Below are positions 41,688-49,909 of a stretch of 64,000 bases of DNA, piece after piece. The notes beneath the pieces were generated by a model, which saw nothing but the letters and a program-made list of their open reading frames with translations, ran no database searches and was not told the origin of the DNA. How positions within the stretch are numbered: the first letter of the stretch is position 1; the number at the start of each line of letters is the position of its first letter. The position numbers and the translations under genes were made by a program. Source of the stretch: Acetivibrio cellulolyticus CD2 (GTDB taxonomy: Bacteria; Bacillota; Clostridia; Acetivibrionales; Acetivibrionaceae); NCBI RefSeq assembly GCF_000179595.2, contig NZ_JH556653.1, positions 966,959 to 1,030,958 of the forward strand, read 5' to 3'.

Positions 41688-44085
41688 ATAAACCCATCCT
41701 TTCCAGATGAGCCTTCACCTTTTCCTCAAACCTCTTAACCTCATCATTCAACTTTGGAAGTGCCATTTCATACCTCTCTGCCAAATCCTTTATCCTCTGA
41801 GTCAACCTCTGACTAATCCTGTCCATCTCTGAATGTACATTCTTCCCAATAGCTTCCATCCATTTATCATCCACCACTAAAACCTTAATTTCCTCTTCTG
41901 TCAGCTTTGGATACTTTTCATACAACTTATCATCCAGCTCAGCCTTTGCAACCTTGATCTTACTGTTCAATTCCGTTTCTTTCTCACAAAGCTCAAGATA
42001 ATCTTCCAAAACCTTTCTTTCCACTACTGCGTCCTTATCCTTCCGAACTTCCTTCAATCTAGCCTGAACACTGGCCTTATTAACCTTTTCAAGTTCAGCA
42101 AAAAAGCCTTCCTCTCCTCCATGTTCTTCTTCCATCTCGGCTATTTGTGAAGCGACACCCTCACATTCAGCTTCCAGTCCTTCAATCTTCTGCTTTTCCT
42201 CATAAAAATACCTGTTAATAACCAAATCCTTTGGCACTAGATCACAGGTCCAGCCCTTGTCCACCATTTTCTTCTGCTTATTCTCAACCAATATCCTGTA
42301 TGTTTCCGCTTTCCATCCATCGGTAGAAATTATATAGCAATCGTCCTGCATTATCTCATCCCAGAAATCCATTAGATGCTGATATACATCATAATTAGAA
42401 ATAAGACTTGTTTCCTTATAATGTGCAAGTATACTTTCAGATAAGTCAGCAATAACTTTTTTAGGTACTAATCCTTTTTTCATACCCTTAAGTATCTCGA
42501 TATACTTGTCCTTCCACTCTTTGAAATGCGCTTCCATCTTATCTGAATAAGCTTTAAACTCGGTGTGTTCAAAAATCGTTTTCTTTATATAATCCTTAGC
42601 CACCTTTAAATCCAAATACCTATCCCTTGAGCTTTTGCTAAAAAGAGCACCCTTAAGGTTTGGGCATACTTTCCAATAATCCTTCAAAGCCTCTATATCA
42701 TACATTGGTATACCACCAAGCAAATGAGCTTCAATATCCTGTACATCTTCACCTTCCTGACTGTCTATATACCTTGGAATATTTAAATTGTACTCATTAT
42801 TCTCTATCTCAGAAAAAGTCACCATCTTAGAATATTTATCTATTTCATACTGATTATTAAACACATCTACAATTTTATGAATATCCATACTGCGAAGACG
42901 GTTTTTATTTCCATCTTTCATAAAGCCCTTACTTGCATCAATCATGAAAATTCCCTTGCGGTTTGCTGCATTTTCTTTATCAAGCACAATAATACAAGCT
43001 GGAATTCCAGTGCCATAAAACAGGTTGGCAGGTAGTCCTATAATTCCCTTGATATAGCCCTTCCTGATAATATTCTTTCGTATCTCCGCCTCTGCATTTC
43101 CCCTGAATAAGACACCATGCGGCAAAATACAGGCTCCCTTACCTTTACTGCTCTTTAGAGAACGTATTATATGTAAAAGGTATGCAAAATCACCGTTTTT
43201 TGACGGCGGAACTCCATAATCCTTAAACCTTTCATACTCATCTTTTTCAGTATTCACACCATTACCCCAGCGCTTATCGCTAAATGGGGGATTTGCGACC
43301 ACATAGTCAAAGGTTTTGAGCTTCCCATTTTCATCCTTGAACATCGGATTTGCAAGCGTATTTCCCTGCTTTATCTCATGCAGCGGGTTATCATGGAGGT
43401 ACATATTCATTCTTGCCAACCCGGTTGTTGCAGAATCCTTTTCCTGCCCATATAGTGAAATCTTAATCCCTGCTTCGTCCGACACCTTCAAAAGTAGTGA
43501 GCCTGAGCCGCAAGTCGGGTCATATACCGTAGTTTGAGCATTTACATTTGATGTATTTATTCCGATTATCTTTGAAATTACACGGCTTACCTCTGCCGGT
43601 GAATAGAATTGTCCCTTACTCTTACCACTTTCAGTAGCAAAGTGACGCATAAGGTATTCATAAGCATCACCTAAAATATCATCACCATCAGCTCTGTTTT
43701 TGCTGAAGTCAAGCTCCTTATGCTCAAAAATTGCAATCAGATTTGTAAGACGATCCACCATTTCCTTACCACTACCCAGCTTGTTTACATCATTAAAGTC
43801 AGGCATGTCCGATAATTGGTTTTTCTCAGCTATCGGTCCAATAATCTTTTTATTTATATCATCACCAATATTTGCAGTACCTTTTAAAGCCACCATATCC
43901 TTGAAAGTAGAGCCTTCAGGTATTGTGACTGGTGCATACGGCATTCCGGCATATTTATCACTTATATATTTAACAAAGAGCATTACCAACACATAATCCT
44001 TGTACTGGCTGGCATCCATACCACCCCTTAATTCATCACAACTTGACCAAAGAGAACTGTATAATTCAGATTTCTTTATTGCCAT
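41677..44085 (-). CDS. hsdM: Type I restriction-modification methyltransferase HsdM, long form
   Basis: HsdM transfers a methyl group to adenine N6. The 802 residues show an N-terminal helical domain (SLWSSCDELRGGMDASQYKD), motif I in VYDPTCGSGSLLL (about residues 187-199) and the catalytic NPPFSDKRWG (about 271-280). The last 300 or so residues are an unusual charged helical extension with coiled-coil character (EQKIEGLEAECEGVASQIAE and so on), making it longer than the usual 500-residue HsdM. Such long forms exist in some clostridial type I systems. AGGAGATGAATAC precedes the ATG, with a candidate promoter at 44152-44180. It heads the operon and overlaps hsdS. Confidence 0.94.
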   Translation of the reverse strand: MAIKKSELYSSLWSSCDELRGGMDASQYKDYVLVMLFVKYISDKYAGMPYAPVTIPEGSTFKDMVALKGTANIGDDINKKIIGPIAEKNQLSDMPDFNDVNKLGSGKEMVDRLTNLIAIFEHKELDFSKNRADGDDILGDAYEYLMRHFATESGKSKGQFYSPAEVSRVISKIIGINTSNVNAQTTVYDPTCGSGSLLLKVSDEAGIKISLYGQEKDSATTGLARMNMYLHDNPLHEIKQGNTLANPMFKDENGKLKTFDYVVANPPFSDKRWGNGVNTEKDEYERFKDYGVPPSKNGDFAYLLHIIRSLKSSKGKGACILPHGVLFRGNAEAEIRKNIIRKGYIKGIIGLPANLFYGTGIPACIIVLDKENAANRKGIFMIDASKGFMKDGNKNRLRSMDIHKIVDVFNNQYEIDKYSKMVTFSEIENNEYNLNIPRYIDSQEGEDVQDIEAHLLGGIPMYDIEALKDYWKVCPNLKGALFSKSSRDRYLDLKVAKDYIKKTIFEHTEFKAYSDKMEAHFKEWKDKYIEILKGMKKGLVPKKVIADLSESILAHYKETSLISNYDVYQHLMDFWDEIMQDDCYIISTDGWKAETYRILVENKQKKMVDKGWTCDLVPKDLVINRYFYEEKQKIEGLEAECEGVASQIAEMEEEHGGEEGFFAELEKVNKASVQARLKEVRKDKDAVVERKVLEDYLELCEKETELNSKIKVAKAELDDKLYEKYPKLTEEEIKVLVVDDKWMEAIGKNVHSEMDRISQRLTQRIKDLAERYEMALPKLNDEVKRFEEKVKAHLERMGLYEN

Positions 44086-44151
44086 GTATTCATCTCCTAT
44101 TGAATTATTAAAGCCAGTTATATTATATATAACCAGCTTTTAAAAAGTAAA

Positions 44152-44180
44152 TATTTAAATAAAATTATCTGTCTTTGCAA
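44152..44180 (-). promoter_or_regulatory. Candidate promoter of hsdM
   Basis: On the minus strand TTGCAA (44175-44180) and TAAATA (44152-44157) have a 17-base spacer. Between it and the start codon an inverted repeat AAAGC..GTTATA/TATAAC..GCTTT (44110-44142) could form a leader hairpin or operator. Confidence 0.45.
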
Positions 44181-44364
44181 AGACATAAAGTATTACCCCA
44201 AAGCTGAATAACTAGTACAATGTTTTTTATTAACCAAGAGACATATGTTCTCAAACTTTATAATATAAGGGCGTTATCGCATGTTGTTTGCACAGTTATT
44301 TAGAAAACATTGCACCAGAATCAGGGAATAAACATTTCTTCATTATTACTTGATTGAATATATG

Positions 44365-44538
44365 TTAAATAAATTCTTCTGGTAACACTATATTATATTT
44401 TTCAACATAGTAGATTATATCTTAGTGCCATTTATATTTCCCGTCTGTAACTAGTAAAAGTTCATAAATTCTAATTTCAGGGTTAATTACATCTCGAACC
44501 AGTGCTAGTGCCACTCCTATAATATTGCATTTTTTCAT
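44365..44538 (-). pseudogene. Small immunity-like ORF with an internal stop
   Basis: On the minus strand a 58-codon frame starts with ATG at 44538, 20 bases after the HEAT-like gene, and reads MKKCNIIGVALALVRDVINP, then IYELLLVTDGKYKWH, a TAA at 44422-44424, then DIIYYVEKYNIVLPEEFI and a final stop at 44365. The continuous protein-like composition on both sides of the stop argues for a recently broken gene. The composition resembles small cytosolic proteins seen behind polymorphic toxins. It has no known family and only a weak ribosome binding site. Confidence 0.5.
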
Positions 44539-44558
44539 GTATCGTTTAGATATTCCAC

Positions 44559-45104
44559 TTATTTATCTTTATTCTTTATGTTCTTTAACCATATTTCTAT
44601 TTGCTTCAAAATATCATTTTGATCAGAATACATAATTTTCATTTGCTCTAACTTTTCCTCAGCCTTTATCCCTCCAATTCTACCTAATGAATCAATTAAT
44701 CCAAAAATTTCGTCATCAGTTAAGTCATTGCTATTTTCTATAAAACCTGATAATACACCTAAACCTTCTTGATGTCCAATTCCCCCAAGAATATAGATAA
44801 TCGTTACTCTTAAATGCTTTAATTCAATCAACACCTTAATTTTTTCTAAAAAAATGGCAAAAAATTTCTTTCCTATCGAAACTAAGGCATCATCGAGCTC
44901 AACATCAAAATACTCTGGAATTTCATATCCTAGTTCTTTTTTGCTTGGAGGGTTTAATAAAAGATCAATTAGTACGTCTATTGAGTCAGTATCAAAAGTA
45001 TCGTACCAATCGTTTGTTTTCTTATCACTGTACTCTATAGTTCCAAAAGGCCCAAGTGGTCCAGCTAATTCAGATAAAATCCTTATATATTCATCTCTTT
45101 TCAT
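44559..45104 (-). CDS. HEAT-like candidate immunity protein for the dockerin toxin
   Basis: A 181-residue acidic, helical, cytosolic protein. The C-terminal two thirds look like HEAT-type repeats (RVTIIYILGGIGHQEGLGVL, DDEIFGLIDSLGRIGGIKAE), with no signal peptide or membrane segment. I do not recognise a named family. It starts 31 bases behind the stop codon of the 1528-residue secreted protein, in the same direction, behind AAAGGGTG. HEAT-repeat proteins of this size often serve as immunity proteins downstream of polymorphic toxins, so I infer that role from size, composition and position. A broken small ORF of similar style follows it. Confidence 0.55.
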   Translation of the reverse strand: MKRDEYIRILSELAGPLGPFGTIEYSDKKTNDWYDTFDTDSIDVLIDLLLNPPSKKELGYEIPEYFDVELDDALVSIGKKFFAIFLEKIKVLIELKHLRVTIIYILGGIGHQEGLGVLSGFIENSNDLTDDEIFGLIDSLGRIGGIKAEEKLEQMKIMYSDQNDILKQIEIWLKNIKNKDK

Positions 45105-45135
45105 TACGTATCACCCTTTCACTTAACATAACGCC

Positions 45136-48100
45136 TTAATCCTCGAGTACAAGTTCGTAAATTGTTCTTGTTACACCAGATCCAACCCAATAGCCAACTC
45201 CACCAGCAACAAGAGTTCCAACCCCGTGAACTACCCAAGCCCATGGTCCTGCTACATCTGCCGGAGTCCACCAAGCGGCAAAAGCTGCAGCTCCTGCACT
45301 TGCCCCCGCCCAGCCTCCGGCTGATTCAACAACTGCTTTAACCTTATCTTCTGCGACATATACATTGTAGACATCTTGTGCTATGCCAACAACCATCAAT
45401 ATCTTTCCACCATATCGAAATGCGGTTTTAACCCTTCCTGTCCACTTAAGTTTTTTTGCCATTGCTTCAGCAGCTTCAATCACTACTGGCTCAGCTTCCA
45501 CTCCTCGTGCTTCAACGAGTTCGGATAATCTGGCTATACCACCTTTAACCTTTATTTTTGATGCATCTGCTACTACAACAAACTTACCATCTCCTTGCTT
45601 TGAAAAGAAACTATCTTTTAAAACTACTTCTCCAACCTTAACCGATGACTTTCTGACCTTTTCCCCAACTTCATTCCACATTAATCTTTCAGCAAACTTA
45701 TGGTGGAAGTTATTAAAGGCTTTTAAGTTTTTTGAATTAAATAATGTATCTGATGGCAAATTCTTATAATTTCGAAATTTTGTTTCAGCTTCAATCTTAC
45801 ATGCCTCTTTATGTTTATTATACATCTGAAGCAATGCTTGTTCATCAAAAACAAGCTTATTTTGAGGAATTACAAGTTCAACATCAATCTTAAAATTCTT
45901 TGTTGGATCAATTCCTGTATATGGATTGCCCTCAGTTGTAAAGAAAGCTGAACCACCATTTTCAGAAAGTTCCGGACGCCATGGAAGTTCCCCTTTCGAA
46001 AGATTTTTCAACACTTCAATTGCTACTTCAGGAGTTACATTAGTATTTGCAGAAGTTGCTGGAGAATCTCCCCTCGTTTCTGGGAAATAAAACCTAAACA
46101 CTTCACTTGCATCTTCTTCAGCCTCTTCATCTTCAAGGGATCCCTCAATTTCTACTATCTCTGAACACGCAAGTGTTCCACTACTGCTGCCGGGTACATT
46201 CCTTCCTTTTACCTGTACGGTATATGTTCCAATTTCAGGTATTACATAGTCATATACCAAATTTATAGTTGTAGTGTTACTGCCTCCATATACAGTCAGC
46301 TTCCACTCTCCATTAATGAATACTGCCAAGTGGTGGCAATTAGTTCCGTTTGCTGTTATTCTTAATGGTTCACCTACCTTTATTTTAGTTCCCTTTGTAG
46401 GAGTGCTCAATGTAACTTGTGGTATTGCAGTGTAGAATCTATCGTTTTGCAAAATATAAATATAACTCCAACTATTTCTGTCCGGCTGTGCACTATTCTC
46501 ATCCCACGGAAGCATTAGCTTATTCCATGTAATTTTACCCACCTTACCGTCCTGATCTAATCCATTTTTCTTCTGAAACTTCTTAACCGCATTCTCCGTA
46601 AGACCTGCATAGGTGCCAAACGGTACATATGTCTTAGTATTAGGGTCTATTGGCATTTCCAACAATCCAAGTGATACTAATATTTTTTGCAAAACAATAA
46701 CGTCATTTTCAATATTGTTTCCATCTACTTTTAGCACCCAAGGGGTTTTGTTTGTATTTGAGGATGTTAACTGGGTATAATTCCCTTCCAGTAAAAACTC
46801 TACCAATGGGATGATATCGGTTTGGTTATAGGATATTGCTCCACCTGCATAATACCCTACTGTTTTTCCTACTATCAAACCTATTGTATCTCCCATTTTT
46901 ATTTGTATAGCGTTATTATCAACAAAAATTCCATTCCATCGAGTATATATCAACACATATTTACTGTTTTTAACACCGCTTATATTAATACTGCTCAGCT
47001 CTTCATTCCCGCTTGCCATACCACTGCTTACAGTACCTAAAATTTCCTGATTGCTAGGTGTCTTCCATCCAGGAGTTATATAATTAAAAGCACTGTTAAT
47101 ATTTGTCGAAATATTAATTTCCCCGGTATAAATTCCTTCTGCCGGAACATATAAGTTATATATGCTTTCGTTAGTTTGAGCATCTATAAAAACTGTCCTT
47201 ATATTTGATTTTTTTCTTAATTCTATAATTGTATTATAGATATTAGTTTTAAAAGTATTTAGACTAGCTTGATCAGAATATTTACTATCTATTACAAATG
47301 CAATAGTAGTAGTGGTATTCTGCACCTGTTTGGAAGCAACAAAATAAGTGCTGAAATGAGTTACTGTCGCAGAAATCACTCCATTTTCCTCATCTACCAT
47401 TGTTGCCTGAGGAACTATTGTGCCACTTTCCTCATCATACCAATAAATTACCAAATCTTTTATATCAACATTCGCAAGAGGCTCTTCGCCCAACTTAAAT
47501 CCTATTTCCGCCCAATTAAACTTAGATGTAGTTGTAATATTTACCGGTTCACCAATAAATCCTATTTTCCCGCTTAATAAATCGGTGGCATTTGTTACTG
47601 CTGTTGTGCTATTTATATCCTCCTTGCTGTTAATTGTTAGCTGTAACTTAACACTCGGGTCTGTAAATCCACTGATTTTTTCCTGTGATAAGACCTGAGG
47701 TGTTTTACCATCTCCCGATTCAACAGGCATTACATGAACTTTGCAAAAAAGACTTGATGTATAAAACATACCATACATCGATTGTGCAGAAATCATTACT
47801 GTTCCTGCTTTTTTAGCTGTTATCACTCCATTAGCCACTGTTGCTAAATCTGAATTGCTTGAAGACCATTGATATGAATTTTCATATAATTCAGCAGGAA
47901 TTTCATAATCTACTAAAGATATGTTTTCTCCTTCTTTTAGCACCACTTCATTATATAGTAAATTTAGTGATGCATTATTCTTAAAGCTATTTACAAAGAC
48001 ATAGTCCTCATTCTGTTGAATTTCCTTTAGTATCTCCCCATATTTCCCACTATTCTCAATATTACGCTCACTCAAATCAGCAATATAATTTGATATGCAC

Positions 48101-49722
48101 TCCTTGCCATATGAATTACTATAATTTCTACTCTCCAAAATTTCAGCATCTGTCAAATTGTAGTATTTATAAAAACCATTATCTTTTTCTCTACTATCAT
48201 CCCAAGTCGTATCCAAATGATACCATTTATCATTTATTTTAACAACATTCCATGCATGATTTTCATTTGTAACGATAATATTTTCTATACCTGCAGCTTT
48301 CAACATTTTGTATGTCAGCATTGCATACCCATCGCACTTAGTTTTTCCATAACATAATGCGCTATAGGGATTTCCGTATATATCATCTTCCGAGTACTCA
48401 ATGTTAGTCAGAATATAATCATGTATAAGTTTTTCTTTTTCATCATCAGTCATATCAGTATTTGTCAGTTTTGATACAATAAACTCTATCGTACTATCAA
48501 TATACTCTTCCTGTTCCTTTGTTGTCTTATAACTGCAGTTGAATCTTATTGCGGTAATCCCCATACTTTGATTCAATGCAATAGTATAATCAAAATTATC
48601 AATACAAGCATTCAAATATGTATCATCATTTAATATTGAATTTTCTGCTTCACTTATATCACTTTCTGTAATTGTTCCTTTATATATGATATTGATATTC
48701 TGATTCCTATTATAAAATCCACATAATAAAGCCCTTTTTAATTCATCAGTTGATCGGGCTACAATCATGTATTCATTTTTATCATCGTAAACAAAGTCAA
48801 ATGTTATTTGTAAATTTCCCAGATATCCGCTTGTATTCCAAGATACATCTCCTAAAAGCATAAAAGGTTCATTACTTTCATTAACTGCATCTAAAATTGC
48901 TTGGTTCACTTTTGTTTCAAGATCAGTTGTATCTCCATCATAAGTCAAACTATAAGTCGTTCCTTTGTCATAAAAATTGCGAATCAAAGCCATTTTTAGT
49001 TCTTCCATATTGCTTACTTTTGTTGTTATAACAAAAGCATCACTAAATTCTGATTTATTATTTGATGTATCTATTGCACAAACCTTAAACTCATAAGTTT
49101 CATTAGGTATCAAGTTTGTAAAAGTGTACTTTGTTTCTCCAGCAGTTAATACTTCAAATTCGCCATTTTTAAAAATTGCATAATCTTTTAAATCACTATC
49201 CGTTGACTGTCCCCAATAAATTGAAACTGATGTACCTGTTACCAATGAGTAATTCAAACCTGTCGGTTTTGATGGTGGCTCAGTATCTGTTAATGTTGAT
49301 GTTGGTGTTATACTAACATTTGGTGTGGGCGTTACATTATTTGCTTCTGCAGGAAACTTGGTTATAATCCCCAGTATATACTGCCTCATAAACGCAAAAT
49401 CTATACTATTGAACACCCCATCACCACTTACATCTGACGCCCAAGTACCATTTGAAACTGGAAAACTGTCTATCAATCCTAATAACTTCATTCTCATGCG
49501 GGCAAAATCTATGCTAGTTACTTCTCCATTTCCATCCACATCACCTTTACGAGTTGATTCCTTGCTTTCTTCTTCAGAAGATCCTATAGACTGTGATGTT
49601 TCATAACCTCCATCCAGTGAAGCCGCCTCTACCTTACTTGAATTGAACAGAGTTGAAGTTAGAATTTGGACAACAAAAACACATGAAATGACTAAAGAAA
49701 TCATTCTTTTACTACTAAACAT
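45136..49722 (-). CDS. Secreted dockerin-bearing modular protein, candidate cellulosome-linked polymorphic toxin
   Basis: 1528 residues in this order. Signal peptide (1-33). Dockerin (60-124) with two calcium-loop repeats, DVDGNGEVTSIDFARMRM and DVSGDGVFNSIDFAFMRQ. Fn3-like domain (about 152-235). Two related 90-residue repeats (LKMALIRNFYDKG and LKRALLCGFYNRN type). Transglutaminase-like domain with Cys near 461 (GKTKCDGYA), His near 489 (NHAWNVV) and Asp near 502 (HLDTTWDD). Ig-like Big2 (about 590-670). Middle beta-rich regions. PG_binding_1 (about 1000-1065). Another beta domain. Finally a C-terminal region (about 1210-1528) ending in a glycine/alanine-rich, helix-hairpin-like stretch (GGWAGASAGAAAFAAW ... 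GVGTLVAGGVGYWVGSGV). That tail resembles membrane-active ends of polymorphic toxins. Dockerins bind cohesins of scaffoldins. A GGGGAG site precedes the start; a candidate immunity gene follows. Confidence 0.88.
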   Translation of the reverse strand: MFSSKRMISLVISCVFVVQILTSTLFNSSKVEAASLDGGYETSQSIGSSEEESKESTRKGDVDGNGEVTSIDFARMRMKLLGLIDSFPVSNGTWASDVSGDGVFNSIDFAFMRQYILGIITKFPAEANNVTPTPNVSITPTSTLTDTEPPSKPTGLNYSLVTGTSVSIYWGQSTDSDLKDYAIFKNGEFEVLTAGETKYTFTNLIPNETYEFKVCAIDTSNNKSEFSDAFVITTKVSNMEELKMALIRNFYDKGTTYSLTYDGDTTDLETKVNQAILDAVNESNEPFMLLGDVSWNTSGYLGNLQITFDFVYDDKNEYMIVARSTDELKRALLCGFYNRNQNINIIYKGTITESDISEAENSILNDDTYLNACIDNFDYTIALNQSMGITAIRFNCSYKTTKEQEEYIDSTIEFIVSKLTNTDMTDDEKEKLIHDYILTNIEYSEDDIYGNPYSALCYGKTKCDGYAMLTYKMLKAAGIENIIVTNENHAWNVVKINDKWYHLDTTWDDSREKDNGFYKYYNLTDAEILESRNYSNSYGKECISNYIADLSERNIENSGKYGEILKEIQQNEDYVFVNSFKNNASLNLLYNEVVLKEGENISLVDYEIPAELYENSYQWSSSNSDLATVANGVITAKKAGTVMISAQSMYGMFYTSSLFCKVHVMPVESGDGKTPQVLSQEKISGFTDPSVKLQLTINSKEDINSTTAVTNATDLLSGKIGFIGEPVNITTTSKFNWAEIGFKLGEEPLANVDIKDLVIYWYDEESGTIVPQATMVDEENGVISATVTHFSTYFVASKQVQNTTTTIAFVIDSKYSDQASLNTFKTNIYNTIIELRKKSNIRTVFIDAQTNESIYNLYVPAEGIYTGEINISTNINSAFNYITPGWKTPSNQEILGTVSSGMASGNEELSSINISGVKNSKYVLIYTRWNGIFVDNNAIQIKMGDTIGLIVGKTVGYYAGGAISYNQTDIIPLVEFLLEGNYTQLTSSNTNKTPWVLKVDGNNIENDVIVLQKILVSLGLLEMPIDPNTKTYVPFGTYAGLTENAVKKFQKKNGLDQDGKVGKITWNKLMLPWDENSAQPDRNSWSYIYILQNDRFYTAIPQVTLSTPTKGTKIKVGEPLRITANGTNCHHLAVFINGEWKLTVYGGSNTTTINLVYDYVIPEIGTYTVQVKGRNVPGSSSGTLACSEIVEIEGSLEDEEAEEDASEVFRFYFPETRGDSPATSANTNVTPEVAIEVLKNLSKGELPWRPELSENGGSAFFTTEGNPYTGIDPTKNFKIDVELVIPQNKLVFDEQALLQMYNKHKEACKIEAETKFRNYKNLPSDTLFNSKNLKAFNNFHHKFAERLMWNEVGEKVRKSSVKVGEVVLKDSFFSKQGDGKFVVVADASKIKVKGGIARLSELVEARGVEAEPVVIEAAEAMAKKLKWTGRVKTAFRYGGKILMVVGIAQDVYNVYVAEDKVKAVVESAGGWAGASAGAAAFAAWWTPADVAGPWAWVVHGVGTLVAGGVGYWVGSGVTRTIYELVLED

Positions 49723-49909
49723 TATTTTTCTCCCCTTTACATTACTTATTATCTCTGTTTTGGGACTATTACGTAATTAAATAATACATATAATCCTTCG
49801 ATAAAAATTCTATCAGATTTTCTTAATTCCGTATATAGGAATTCTTTTTCGGCAAGCGCATTTAATCGAGCAGGGTTGTATAGTTACAAACAAAAGTTTG
49901 CAATTTTAT

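Noticed and set aside
45383-45769. 128-codon plus-strand ORF inside the dockerin protein gene
   Set aside because: It is antisense to a well-supported coding frame and has no ribosome binding site.
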